This document shows positions 49,387 through 57,698 of a stretch of 64,000 nt of DNA, one piece after another. The notes beneath the pieces are model-generated. The model was given only the letters and a program-made list of their open reading frames with translations. It ran no database searches and was not told where the DNA came from. The position numbers and the translations under genes were made by a program. Positions within the stretch are counted from its first letter, which is position 1, and each line of letters opens with the position of its first letter. Origin of the DNA: Lachnospiraceae bacterium OF09-6 (GTDB lineage Bacteria; Bacillota; Clostridia; Lachnospirales; Lachnospiraceae); the NCBI GenBank assembly GCA_003435055.1, contig QUMM01000003.1, positions 62,001-126,000 on the forward strand. Direction: 5' to 3'.

Positions 49387-49420
49387 AGTATATAAAAAAT
49401 CCTCCGCAGAATTTGTCAAA
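49387..49420 (-). promoter_or_regulatory. Spo0A-dependent type promoter of spoIIE
   Basis: TTGACA (49414-49419), a 21-bp spacer and TATACT (49387-49392) on the minus strand. The -35 lies inside TTTGACAAA, the complement of TTTGTCAAA (49412-49420), which fits the 0A box TTTGTCRAA. Long-spaced sigma-A promoters with an 0A box at -35 are the known B. subtilis spoIIE/spoIIG design. Confidence 0.8.
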
Positions 49421-49434
49421 ACTCTGCGGAGGAT
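49393..49434 (-). terminator. Terminator of the ribU-creatininase operon
   Basis: ATCCTCCGCAGA pairs with TCTGCGGAGGAT, then TTTTTATA on the minus strand. Its 3' arm lies inside the spoIIE promoter spacer. Confidence 0.85.
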
Positions 49435-49444
49435 TGGAACTATC

Positions 49445-50239
49445 TCAATTCTTCCAGTTTCGTATTTCTAAGAGTCCCGGTATCAGCACCTTCGCACTGG
49501 TACGCAGAATGATTTCACCTTTTTCTGCGGTGGCACCTGACGGATCTCCTCCAATACCAATTGGTCGACCATCTTCAGTTTTCCAGTCCTCCGATACCCA
49601 GCCAATAGATACTGAACCATACGGCAATAATGTTTTATTCTGCATAAATGCTTCCGGCCGTCCGGCCTCTGAAGTCTCCAGCTTCACCAGGCTTTCATCC
49701 ACTGCCATCACCATAGAAGTCTCCATCTCTCCACCATGAAAGTCCCAGATATTGCCCTCCGAAATAGTTGCCTTTACATCTGGATGACTAAATGCCCCTG
49801 AAGATAAGATGAATGGGGAAATTCCCAGTTCACTGCGCAGTTCACGGCTCAGGATCTGCACCACCGGTGCATTTCCGCCATGGCATACCAGAAAAGCAAT
49901 CTTCTGGAATCCGTGATGTGCCAGACTGACACAGATATCATAGAGCATATGATAATACGTATCCGGTTTAAAAGTGATCGAACCACAGAAGTTCTTATGC
50001 TCTGTGCTTAATCCTACCGGAATAACCGGAAATGCAAGAATCGGAAAATCTTTTTCTCCCACAGCTTCCAGTTCTTCTCCAAGATACTTCACCATCGCTT
50101 CTGCGATGATATCATCAGTCCCCAGCGGAGCCTGATTGCCATGCTGCTCCAGTGCTCCAAGGGGAATCAATATAATCGTCTCTTTTTTATCTACCTGCTC
50201 CATCTCCAGACGAGTCAGGTCTCTGTAATTGCGAATCAT
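49445..50239 (-). CDS. Creatininase-family metal-dependent amidohydrolase in an FMN-riboswitch operon
   Basis: 264 residues with the creatininase (PF02633-like) metal sites: IPLGALEQHGNQAPLGTDD (Glu, His, Asp), CHGGNAP, and FHGGEMETS with the distal Glu. The family includes creatininase, MftE peptidase and the archaeal FAPy deformylase ArfB of riboflavin synthesis. Its start overlaps the stop of the RibU-type transporter (ATGA), so the two are translated together under an FMN riboswitch. This points to a substrate related to flavins or flavin breakdown products rather than creatinine (inference from context). Confidence 0.8.
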   Translation of the reverse strand: MIRNYRDLTRLEMEQVDKKETIILIPLGALEQHGNQAPLGTDDIIAEAMVKYLGEELEAVGEKDFPILAFPVIPVGLSTEHKNFCGSITFKPDTYYHMLYDICVSLAHHGFQKIAFLVCHGGNAPVVQILSRELRSELGISPFILSSGAFSHPDVKATISEGNIWDFHGGEMETSMVMAVDESLVKLETSEAGRPEAFMQNKTLLPYGSVSIGWVSEDWKTEDGRPIGIGGDPSGATAEKGEIILRTSAKVLIPGLLEIRNWKN

Positions 50240-50852
50240 GCTTCTACCGCCCGTTTTACAAAGCTCACTTTATGAATTCTCTCATACAGCAGATAACCGG
50301 CGATACAGTTCAGTCCGATCTTGATCACATTGAATGGAATGGTGGCCAGAATAATAAAGGATGTCAGGTTCGTGATGGATGGATTTACAGATGCTACCAT
50401 CTGAATGACCTGATCCAATGGTAATTCCATTGCTTTTGCATACAACGGTAAAGTAATACATGCATTACAGAAGCAGGCAAATGCAGTACGAATCGCTACA
50501 CTGGATACCATAGACACAATCGCAGCTTTTCTGTTCTTTCCCATTTTCTTATAAACCAGCCACATCGGAATTACAAACAGGGCAATACCGATCAGATTGG
50601 CAAATTCACCTACATACATCGTATTAGTGCCTACCGTCACCAGCTTAATCAGGATCTTGATCACTTCCACTGCAGCAGCTGAAGCCGGTCCCATAAGAAA
50701 CAGTGCAATAATAGATGGAATATCACTGAAATCCAGCTTGTAGAACGGCGGCATCATCGGTACCGATATCTCAAGGGACATCAGGCTCCCGCCAGTGCAG
50801 CCAGCATCGCTGTGTAAATCATCTTCTGTGTGCTCCATTTTTTCTTTTCCAT
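50236..50852 (-). CDS. ribU: ECF transporter S component, riboflavin type (frameshifted near the start)
   Basis: Substrate-binding membrane subunit of an energy-coupling-factor importer; it needs the shared EcfAA'T module encoded elsewhere. About six helices. SLEISVPMMPPFYKLDFSDIP is the RibU-type loop. The true start at 50852 (MEKKKWSTQKMIYTAMLAAL, with GGAGG) runs into a stop in the raw frame after LAGA. One missing C near 50788 (GCCCTGATG) restores LMSLEIS and gives about 205 residues. Riboflavin is inferred from the FMN riboswitch and the sequence type. Confidence 0.88.
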
Positions 50853-50931
50853 TTCTTTTTCCTCCAGAATCATAGTTTGAGCAGATATCCTAAATCCCGG
50901 AAAGATGTGTGGAAGTATCAGGTTCTGTCAC

Positions 50932-50963
50932 AAAAAAATCTCAGGTTCCTCGGAACCTGAGAT
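50932..50963 (-). terminator. FMN riboswitch expression-platform terminator
   Basis: ATCTCAGGTTCC-ga-GGAACCTGAGAT followed by TTTTTTTG on the minus strand, 80 bases before ribU. Confidence 0.9.
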
Positions 50964-51017
50964 CTTACTTTTCAATCCTGACATCACATGACCCTTGGCC
51001 ATGCCTCCATGTTTGAA

Positions 51018-51132
51018 TCATCTTCTCTCATCCAGACTATACTGTCGGTACCGGAATCTCACCAGTTCAGCTGCCTCATCGCAGTTCGCGGACTATACCG
51101 CCGGTAGGGAATTACACCCTGCCCCGAAGAAT
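51018..51132 (-). ncRNA. FMN riboswitch (RFN element)
   Basis: The minus strand carries the conserved RFN core: GGGGCAGGGTG, TTCCCTACCGGCGGT, AGTCCGCGA, GGTGAGATTCCGG, CCGACAGTATAGTCTGGATG and GAGAGAAGA, closed by a TCTTC/GAAGA stem. A promoter lies just upstream, and an intrinsic terminator between the aptamer and ribU gives transcriptional OFF control when FMN is bound. Confidence 0.97.
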
Positions 51133-51155
51133 TTATTCTATTCTGTTCTGCATCT

Positions 51156-51184
51156 AAGATAGCACAAGGAAGCAGATCTGTCAA
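51156..51184 (-). promoter_or_regulatory. Promoter of the FMN riboswitch operon
   Basis: TTGACA (51179-51184), 17 bp, TATCTT (51156-51161) on the minus strand, between the pgm stop and the aptamer. Confidence 0.7.
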
Positions 51185-51191
51185 CTGACTT

Positions 51192-52873
51192 TTATGCAAA
51201 CAATGGCTTCAATGCCTCTGCCAGCTTGTCCTTCTGTGCCTGCGCCTCTGCCAGCTCCTTACCCAGAGTGGTGAAGTAGGTCTTGATCTTTGGTTCTGTT
51301 CCGGATGGACGAACCACTACGGTAGCTCCACCTTCCAGTGCATAGATCAGTACATTGGCTGCAGGAAGTCCGGTCTCATCCGGCTTCTTGTAATCTGTTA
51401 CCTTCGTTACTGCATAGCCTGCGAATTCTGTTGGTGGGTTGTCACGAAGCTGCTGCATGATACCAGCCATCTTGTCCATTCCGGTAAGTCCCGGGAATTC
51501 ATAGCTGTCTACCTTATTCAGGTAACGGCCATACTGCGCATAAATCTCTTCCAGGCGCTGCTTCAGGGAGCTTCCAATACTGCGGTAGTATGCTGCCATC
51601 TCACAGATCAGCATGGAACCGATGACTGCATCTTTATCACGTACATATGGGCCGGCCAGATATCCGTAGCTCTCTTCAAATCCAAAGATAAATCGGTCTA
51701 CTTCGCCTGCTGCCTCCAGCTGTGCAATCTGATCACCGATCCACTTGAATCCAGTCAGCACATTTCTCATCTCTACACCGTAATGAGCTGCCACAGCATC
51801 TGCCAGTGGTGTGGATACGATAGATTTTACTGCTACTGCTTTTTCTGGTAATGTTCCTTTTTCGATTCTTCCTGCACAGATGTAATCGAGCAGAAGAACA
51901 CCCACTTCATTACCGCTTACCAGTTCGTAAGAACCATCCGGGCACTTCATGGCAATACCCACACGGTCTGCATCCGGGTCAGTAGCCAGCATCAGGTCAG
52001 CACCGGTCTCCTTTGCCAGCTCCAGACCTTTTTCCAGTGCTGCGAAGATCTCTGGATTAGGGTAGCTGCAAGTGGTAAAGTATCCGTTCGGATATTCCTG
52101 TTCCGGTACAATAGTGATATCTGTGATACCGATATCCTTCAATACCTGTGTCACTGGTACCAGACCAGATCCATTCAGCGGGCTGTATACCAGCTTCAGT
52201 CCTGCAGTCTTGCACAGTCCCGGACGAACCTGACGGGATTCGATAGCTTCATAAAGTGCCTTCTTGCAGTCATCCCCTGCGAAACGGATCAGTCCCTGTT
52301 CTACGCCTTCTGCAAAGGATATGTATTTTGCACCATTCAGTACATCTGTCTTCTGAATCTCGTTATATACGATGGCAGCTGCATCATCGGTCATCTGGCA
52401 TCCATCCGGCCATAAGCCTTATAACCATTATACTGTGCCGGATTATGGGATGCCGTCACCATAATACCTGCATTACACTGATAGTAACGTGTCGCAAAGG
52501 ACAGTGCCGGTACCGGCATCAGTGCATCATAGATTCTTACCTTAATACCATTAGCAGCCAACACACCTGCTGCTGTCTTGGCAAATACATCGCTCTTCAG
52601 ACGGCTGTCATAGCTGATCGCTACTGTCTGATTACCGCCCTGTGTCTTTACCCAGTTAGCCAGCCCCTGTGTGGCCTGACGTACTACATAAATATTCATT
52701 CGGTTCGTTCCTGCGCCAAGTACACCACGCAGTCCTGCTGTGCCAAACTTTAAGGCAACGGCAAACCGTTCTTTGATCTCATTCTCATTATCTTTGATTT
52801 TTGTAAGTTCCGGCTTTAAGTCAGCATCTTCCAGGTCCGCAGCAAGCCAACGTTCGTATTCATTTCGATACAT
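51192..52873 (-). CDS. Phosphoglucomutase/phosphomannomutase (frameshifted)
   Basis: Alpha-D-phosphohexomutase that interconverts hexose 1- and 6-phosphates for glycogen, cell-wall and capsule precursors. About 560 residues when joined. The active-site loop TASHNP has Ser142; the metal loop reads DPDADRVGIA; the sugar-binding loop GFEESYGYL and phosphate loop RPSGTEPKIKTYF follow. The raw frame breaks near 52411: one frame ends AYGRMDAR, the other continues as PDGCQMTDDAAAI. One missing C (GGCCCGG) explains it. The start at 52873 has AGGAG. It lies 200+ bases upstream of the riboswitch and is a separate unit. Confidence 0.92.
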
Positions 52874-53014
52874 TTTTACCACTCCTACCTTTGTTTTTTC
52901 TACAAAATTTGTTCAATATGACAAATCTCCAAATTAACTATACCCCTTTTCCCGCTTTCTGTCAATTAGTTCCAACTATTGACCCTCAACAGTTTTAGCT
53001 GAAATCAGTCTGAC

Positions 53015-53056
53015 AAAAAAGGGCAGCAACTCCACTCTTACATGAAATCACTGCCA
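53015..53056 (-). terminator. Terminator after the Hpt-domain gene
   Basis: GGCAG...CTGCC stem with a 24-base loop, then CTTTTTTG on the minus strand. Confidence 0.55.
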
Positions 53057-53118
53057 CAAAACTCTTATTCTCCGAAAAGGTCTTTTACCCGGTAAATACC
53101 GCCCGTAGACAACTTATC

Positions 53119-53474
53119 TTACATCTCAGCCTTGTATGCTCAATCGCCTGAATCGTAAGATCATAAGACTCCACTACTTTCTGATAAAGTACTTCATCTG
53201 CCGGCTCAGTACATGGGCGAAGCTGTTCTGTCAGCTCAGACACACGCTCCATCAGTTCTGTAAAAGCCAGATTCGCTGCCACACCCTTCAGTGTATGGGC
53301 TGCGCGGAAAGATTCCTGAATATTTCCCTCTGCTACAGAAGTCTTCAACAAATCCATGGATGTATCATCCAGGAACTTCAACATAAACTTCTCAATCAGT
53401 CTGTCCATAGCCAGTCTGGACTTGGCATCCTCATAGTTCCCATGTAATTTTCCATAACATTCCTGCAGTGTCAT
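53119..53474 (-). CDS. Histidine phosphotransfer (Hpt) domain protein (frameshifted at the end)
   Basis: Free-standing Hpt four-helix protein, a phosphorelay intermediate. The phospho-accepting His60 lies in SFRAAHTLKGVAANL. The raw frame runs to 53085 with a basic tail (RLRCKISCLRAVFTG), but the neighbouring frame ends the last helix as YKAEM and stops at 53119. One base is missing near 53138. Corrected length ~118 residues. No kinase or response regulator is adjacent, so its partners are elsewhere. GAGGAA precedes the start. Confidence 0.82.
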
Positions 53475-53535
53475 CGTATTGTTCCTCGCTTTCTGCCTTC
53501 TCTACTGAGTAGTACAACTCTGCTGTATCAGCGTC

Positions 53536-54597
53536 CTATTTTAGCAGATTATCATTTTCAAAATAGTCAATCTTCATTGCATGACGAACTTCCTGAAGTG
53601 TAGCAGCTGCTGTAGCCTCTGCCTTTTTACTGCCTTCCCGTAAAATCTCATAGACTTCCGGAAGCTTCTGTTCCCACATTTTACGTCTCTCACGAATCGG
53701 TTCTAACTCTGCCTGAAGAACTGCATTCAGGAACTTCTTCACCTTCACATCTCCCAGACCGCCTCTCTGATAATGATCCTTTAATTCCTGGAGGTTCTGA
53801 TAATCCGGCAGGAACTCCTGGAAATATTCATCCCTGCAAAATGCATCCAGATAAATAAATACCGGATTGCCTTCTACCTTACCCGGATCCTGTACTCTTA
53901 AGTGATTCGGATCGGTAAACATGGACATAACCTTTTTCTTAATGTCTTCCGGTTCTTCCGAAAGATAAATACAGTTACCCAGAGACTTGCTCATCTTGGC
54001 CTTACCATCAATACCTGGCAGACGCAGACAAGCCTGATTCTGAGGAAGCATAATACTCGGATCCGTCAATGTCTCACCATATACACTGTTGAACTTGTGC
54101 ACAATCTCCTTGCACTGTTCCAACATCGGCATCTGATCTTCACCTACCGGAACGGTTGTTGCATGGAAAGCTGTGATATCTGCTGCCTGACTGATCGGAT
54201 AACAGAAGAATCCGGTCGGAATGCTGGCTTCAAAATCACGCATCTTGATCTCTGCCTTAACAGTCGGATTTCTCTGTAATCTGGATACCGTAACCAGATT
54301 CATATAATAAAAGGTCAGCTCTGTCAGCTGCGGTACCATAGACTGAATAAATATCGTGGACTTTTCAGGATCCAGTCCACAGGCCAGATAATCCAGTGCC
54401 ACCTGCATAATATTCTGCCGCACCTTCTCCGGATGCTCTGCATTGTCTGTCAGAGCCTGTGCATCTGCGATCATAATATAAATCTCGTCATATTCTCCGC
54501 TGTTCTGCAGTCTGACCCTCTCCTTCAAGGATCCTACGTAATGTCCTACATGAAGCCGTCCAGTTGGACGGTCACCTGTTAAAATAATCTTTTTCAC
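53536..54597 (-). CDS. trpS: Tryptophanyl-tRNA synthetase
   Basis: Class I synthetase that charges tRNA-Trp. 353 residues. The HIGH-type motif is [14 protein letters not shown] (10-23), and the KMSKS loop reads AKMSKSLGN near residue 200. The slightly longer length comes from a short C-terminal extension. The leader is short and shows no T-box. It follows the tRNA-Met gene and its terminator. Confidence 0.95.
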   Translation of the reverse strand: MKKIILTGDRPTGRLHVGHYVGSLKERVRLQNSGEYDEIYIMIADAQALTDNAEHPEKVRQNIMQVALDYLACGLDPEKSTIFIQSMVPQLTELTFYYMNLVTVSRLQRNPTVKAEIKMRDFEASIPTGFFCYPISQAADITAFHATTVPVGEDQMPMLEQCKEIVHKFNSVYGETLTDPSIMLPQNQACLRLPGIDGKAKMSKSLGNCIYLSEEPEDIKKKVMSMFTDPNHLRVQDPGKVEGNPVFIYLDAFCRDEYFQEFLPDYQNLQELKDHYQRGGLGDVKVKKFLNAVLQAELEPIRERRKMWEQKLPEVYEILREGSKKAEATAAATLQEVRHAMKIDYFENDNLLK

Positions 54598-54630
54598 AAG
54601 TTGCCCCCACTTTCTCTCTTATCAGTATGA

Positions 54631-54672
54631 AAAAAATACCCCGATAAACCAGTAATATCAAGTCTATCGAGG
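54631..54672 (-). terminator. tRNA-Met terminator
   Basis: CCTCGATA pairs with TATCGGGG (one G-U), followed by TATTTTTTT on the minus strand. Confidence 0.8.
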
Positions 54673-54681
54673 CTATTCACA

Positions 54682-54755
54682 TAGCGGAAGGGAGATTTGA
54701 ACTCTCGACACCACGGGTATGAACCGTGTGCTCTAGCCAACTGAGCTATTCCGCC
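54682..54755 (-). tRNA. tRNA-Met (CAT), elongator type
   Basis: 74-base cloverleaf without encoded CCA: acceptor GGCGGAA/TTCCGCT, D-arm GCTC/GAGC, anticodon loop TTCATAC on a CACGG/CCGTG stem, T-arm GAGAG-TTCAAAT-CTCCC. The TTCATAC loop and CACGG stem fit elongator Met. The initiator (three G-C pairs in the anticodon stem) and tRNA-Ile2 (CTCATAA loop) do not fit. Confidence 0.95.
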
Positions 54756-54831
54756 ACAACAATCAATATTATAATGGATGATATGAATGTTGTCAACTGT
54801 TTTTTGTATGATTTTTCAAAAATCTGCCCCG

Positions 54832-55128
54832 TTAATTCTGCGCACGAAACAGGATCTCATCCTCTCCCACCATTCCGAGCTTCTCTTTTGCAATCTCTCC
54901 TGCGTATTCTTCTGTCTTAACCTTTTCCTGCAGCTGAGCAATCTCTTCCGTACGTTCACTCTCATCTTCCAGCTGGGAATTCAGCTTTTCGATCTGCTGC
55001 ACATATCCGGCATTCTTATCCTTCAGCTGGCTGCTCTGTACTAGCATCACACACAGCAAAATGAATACAACCGCTGAAATACAGATAATCTCCCTGCGGT
55101 TACTGCCTTTATATTTCTTTCTCGCCAT
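54832..55128 (-). CDS. divIC: Septum formation initiator family protein (DivIC/FtsB-like)
   Basis: Bitopic division protein of 98 residues: a basic N-terminus (MARKKYKGSNRREI), one membrane helix (~18-36) and a leucine-zipper coiled coil (QQIEKLNSQLEDESERTEEI), ending GMVGEDEILFR, as in DivIC/FtsB. The start at 55128 has GGGAG. Its place after yabP-yabQ is the Bacillus order. Confidence 0.9.
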   Translation of the reverse strand: MARKKYKGSNRREIICISAVVFILLCVMLVQSSQLKDKNAGYVQQIEKLNSQLEDESERTEEIAQLQEKVKTEEYAGEIAKEKLGMVGEDEILFRAQN

Positions 55129-55167
55129 TCTATGCTCCCAAAAAACGTTGCTGTTCACTCTGCGACT

Positions 55168-55500
55168 CTAAGTCATTTTACCTCTATTTCTGAACTTTTT
55201 CAACAGCTTTATACAAATCCTTCGTAAAAATGACGCCACTCCCCACTGGCACCAGGCGCCCAGAATCACTGCTGCCGCTGAATACAGCCGTATTGCTCCG
55301 TCATTTGCCCGAAATACTGCAATAAAAATCACCAGTGCTGCATTACACCAGTAGAAAAAATCTTCCAGATTCACTGCCAGGTCACTGTGCCGGATCAGCC
55401 TTCGCACACCGGCAAGCAGCAGATATTCCACAACCAGCAACATTCCGACTGTCAAACTGACTGCAAAAAAAGCTGCCTCCTGTCTGATCCCCTCACTCAT
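55168..55500 (-). CDS. yabQ: Spore cortex biosynthesis protein YabQ
   Basis: 110-residue membrane protein with about four helices (AFFAVSLTVGMLLVVEYLLL; NLEDFFYWCNAALVIFIAVF; SAAAVILGAWCQWGVASFLR). The 'LEDFFYW..' centre is the YabQ signature. In Bacillus it is needed for cortex formation in the outer forespore membrane. It starts 2 bases after yabP. Confidence 0.88.
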   Translation of the reverse strand: MSEGIRQEAAFFAVSLTVGMLLVVEYLLLAGVRRLIRHSDLAVNLEDFFYWCNAALVIFIAVFRANDGAIRLYSAAAVILGAWCQWGVASFLRRICIKLLKKFRNRGKMT

Positions 55501-55502
55501 CC

Positions 55503-55787
55503 TCAGCTCATCAACCGCTGCAGCAGACCTGCCTCTTTTTCTTTTTTATGCCCGCTGGCGGAATAAGTCAGACTGTCTACCTGGCCTTCCAGATCTGCCT
55601 CTCCCTTTTCCAGATTCAATTTGCTGATATGCAGTCCTTTTCCTTTGATACTCAGCATTCCCATTTCTGTATCCATCAGGATCTCTGTTTCATCAAAAGA
55701 AAGCACATCACTGATCCCGGTGACTGTTCCGCTTTTTCTCCCAGATATCCAGATCTTATGTCCTCCGGTAATCTGCTTTTCCTCCAT
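55503..55787 (-). CDS. yabP: Sporulation protein YabP
   Basis: 94 residues of the YabP/YqfC family: GHKIWISGRKSGTVTGISDV, SFDETEILMDTEMGMLSIKG and GLHISKLNLEKGEADLEGQV are all typical short beta strands. Required with YabQ for spore cortex assembly in Bacillus. It lies immediately upstream of yabQ. Confidence 0.9.
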   Translation of the reverse strand: MEEKQITGGHKIWISGRKSGTVTGISDVLSFDETEILMDTEMGMLSIKGKGLHISKLNLEKGEADLEGQVDSLTYSASGHKKEKEAGLLQRLMS

Positions 55788-55854
55788 CCATTCACCCTCT
55801 TCGCCGGACTGTTATGGTCTTGATTTATATTATGTCCGCCGTCGGATCTCAGAA

Positions 55855-55900
55855 CAGAAAAATCTCGCAAATGATGCCGATTGTCGATCAGATGCGAGTT
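55855..55900 (-). terminator. rqcP terminator
   Basis: CTCGCA...TGCGAG stem, then ATTTTTC on the minus strand, between rqcP and yabP. Confidence 0.6.
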
Positions 55901-55916
55901 CTTTTTTTCTTTCCTG

Positions 55917-56156
55917 TCAGATGTACCTGTATAACTCCTGTGCTTCGTCTTTTTTCACAGTCTCCTGCACATTCAGCACTTCTGCTTTTACACTTCTGGT
56001 TCCGAACTGAATCTCAATGATATCTCCGGCTTTCACATTCACAGATGCTTTTGCCACCTTATCATTCACCAGCACTCTTCCTGCATCACAGGCTTCGTTG
56101 GCCACAGTACGCCGCTTAATCAGTCTGGATACTTTCAAAAATTTATCAAGTCTCAT
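55917..56156 (-). CDS. rqcP: RNA-binding S4 domain protein RqcP (YabO/HslR)
   Basis: 79-residue single S4 domain: MRLDKFLKVSRLIKRRTVAN, then GRVLVNDKVAKASVNVKAGD. In Bacillus RqcP works with RqcH to add alanine tails to stalled nascent chains on the 50S subunit. Full length. Gene order hup-rqcP-yabP-yabQ-divIC matches Bacillus. Confidence 0.92.
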   Translation of the reverse strand: MRLDKFLKVSRLIKRRTVANEACDAGRVLVNDKVAKASVNVKAGDIIEIQFGTRSVKAEVLNVQETVKKDEAQELYRYI

Positions 56157-56182
56157 ATTTTCTCCTATCTTAGAAAAGGGGG

Positions 56183-56222
56183 AACTGTTCAGCCCCCACT
56201 GTGAAGGTACTGAACAGATACG
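56183..56222 (-). repeat. Dispersed palindromic repeat, copy 4
   Basis: On the minus strand CGTATCTGTTCAGTACC, TTCACAGTG, then CTGAACAGTT. It lies between hup and rqcP, directly after the hup terminator. Confidence 0.75.
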
Positions 56223-56246
56223 AAAAAGGGAGCCTATCCAGCTCCC
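56222..56246 (-). terminator. hup terminator
   Basis: GGGAGC-tggata-GGCTCCC followed by TTTTTCG on the minus strand. Confidence 0.8.
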
Positions 56247-56263
56247 AGTTTCACATCTCTTAA

Positions 56264-56536
56264 TTAGTTGATAGCATCCTTTAATGCTTTTCCTGCTTTG
56301 AACTTTGGAGACTTGGATGCTGCGATCTGCATGGTCTCACCTGTCTGAGGATTTCTTCCTTCTCTTGCAGCTCTTTCAGATACTTCAAATGTTCCAAATC
56401 CTACTAACTGGATCTTTTCACCTTTTTTTAATTCTTCTTCAACAACTTCTGTGAAAGCCTTTAATGCCTTCTCTGCATCTTTTCTGGATAATTCTGTCTT
56501 TTCAGCAATTGCTGCAATTAATTCTGTTTTGTTCAT
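56264..56536 (-). CDS. hup: DNA-binding protein HU
   Basis: 90-residue histone-like protein: [20 protein letters not shown], the DNA-bending arm [20 protein letters not shown] and the end [11 protein letters not shown]. It binds and bends DNA non-specifically and compacts the nucleoid. It has a consensus promoter and its own terminator. Confidence 0.97.
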   Translation of the reverse strand: MNKTELIAAIAEKTELSRKDAEKALKAFTEVVEEELKKGEKIQLVGFGTFEVSERAAREGRNPQTGETMQIAASKSPKFKAGKALKDAIN

Positions 56537-56625
56537 GAAAATAATTCCTCCTCTTATCTCTTCACCCTTCCCTTAAACAGGAAAGTCTATGCACTGAAAT
56601 TTTCCCTTTTCAAATGCCTGTTATA

Positions 56626-56654
56626 TTTATATACCGAGTGCCCCGTTTTGTCAA
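56626..56654 (-). promoter_or_regulatory. hup promoter
   Basis: TTGACA (56649-56654), 17 bp, TATAAA (56626-56631) on the minus strand, directly after the cotS-like stop. Confidence 0.8.
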
Positions 56655-56658
56655 GCAT

Positions 56659-57642
56659 TTAGAGCATTTGTCGCAGAAATACGCCTCTTTTTTCCTCCTG
56701 TACAGCCAGTTTTTTCAGTTTTTCTCCATTCTTTCCAGACAGGCAGGCTTTCCTGCAATTATAATACTGATTGGCCAGTTTCCAGAACTTTTCCGGATAG
56801 CAGAGCCGTATGAAAAGATACTTTCGTTCTCCTTCTGAAAGAGGCCTGATACGTTCATATGCTTCTATCATACGCTTTCCCATTTTCAGAGACCACTCCT
56901 GCTTTTCCATGATTTTCCGTACAAACTGGTACAGATCGCTGACAGGAATATCATACCCACATTTTTCAAAATTAGACGTAAAAATCTGCTTTTTTCCAAG
57001 AAAATAAATGTTATGCTGATTATAGTTGCCATGGCACATTTCTCCAGCTTCCACGCTCGCCCTGTACAACGTCTCATACCCGGAATTCTCCAGCATTTCC
57101 AGCGCTTCTCTGGCCTGTCTGGCATATTCCGGATACTGCTTCAGAAACATACTTTCAAATTCCGTCTTTTGTTTCCGTTTCCGCACAAACTCATTCACTT
57201 TTTTCAGTTCCTGGTTGTGCCGTTTCCAGACCTCTGTCAGGCATTCTCCTGCATACAGTCTTTCTCCCTCTGCCTGTGGCCAGACCATCATTGTATGAAG
57301 ATGAGCCAGATTCGCAGTCGCAGCTTCCACATCAAAAGCGCTGGATGTATCACATTCTCTTCCTTCCTGCCAGTCTTTCAGCACACAGGTATTGTCATCC
57401 CAGTCCCGGCACAGATAGGCTCCTTCCCTGCTGGCCATAACTTTGTCTGTATAATGCAATCCCTTCTGTTCCATACGTTCCAGCAACTGATTGGTAAACA
57501 CGATCTTTTTTTCACTTCCGGTATAATCCGTCAGCAGCTTTTTCCCCAGAGAGGTCTCACAAATATAAGAGCCTCTTCCACGTCTTGCACTGATCAGCTC
57601 CAGGTCATACTGCTCTAATAATTTCAGGCTTTTTTCGTTCAC
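56659..57642 (-). CDS. CotS-family spore coat protein (kinase-like fold)
   Basis: 327 residues resembling CotS/YsxE spore coat proteins, which share the aminoglycoside-phosphotransferase fold. The Brenner-like motif MCHGNYNQHNIYF (~205-217) corresponds to HGDxxxxN; the usual Asp is Asn, so kinase activity is uncertain. The start MNEKSLKLLEQYDLELISAR and the C-terminal YNCRKACLSGKNGEKL are family-like. Likely a sporulation-stage product; no promoter of a sporulation sigma factor was confidently seen. Confidence 0.8.
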   Translation of the reverse strand: MNEKSLKLLEQYDLELISARRGRGSYICETSLGKKLLTDYTGSEKKIVFTNQLLERMEQKGLHYTDKVMASREGAYLCRDWDDNTCVLKDWQEGRECDTSSAFDVEAATANLAHLHTMMVWPQAEGERLYAGECLTEVWKRHNQELKKVNEFVRKRKQKTEFESMFLKQYPEYARQAREALEMLENSGYETLYRASVEAGEMCHGNYNQHNIYFLGKKQIFTSNFEKCGYDIPVSDLYQFVRKIMEKQEWSLKMGKRMIEAYERIRPLSEGERKYLFIRLCYPEKFWKLANQYYNCRKACLSGKNGEKLKKLAVQEEKRGVFLRQML

Positions 57643-57698
57643 TCATACCCCTCCCCCCTGCTCCTTCTATCCTATGCAGGAGAGAGATGGTTTATGTG

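Noticed and set aside
53536-54682. T-box leader for trpS or glyS
   Set aside because: No specifier loop or AGGGTGG-type T-box sequence is seen; the leaders are too short.
54682-54755. tRNA-Ile2 (CAU, substrate of TilS)
   Set aside because: The anticodon loop TTCATAC and the stem fit elongator tRNA-Met, not the CTCATAA loop of tRNA-Ile2.
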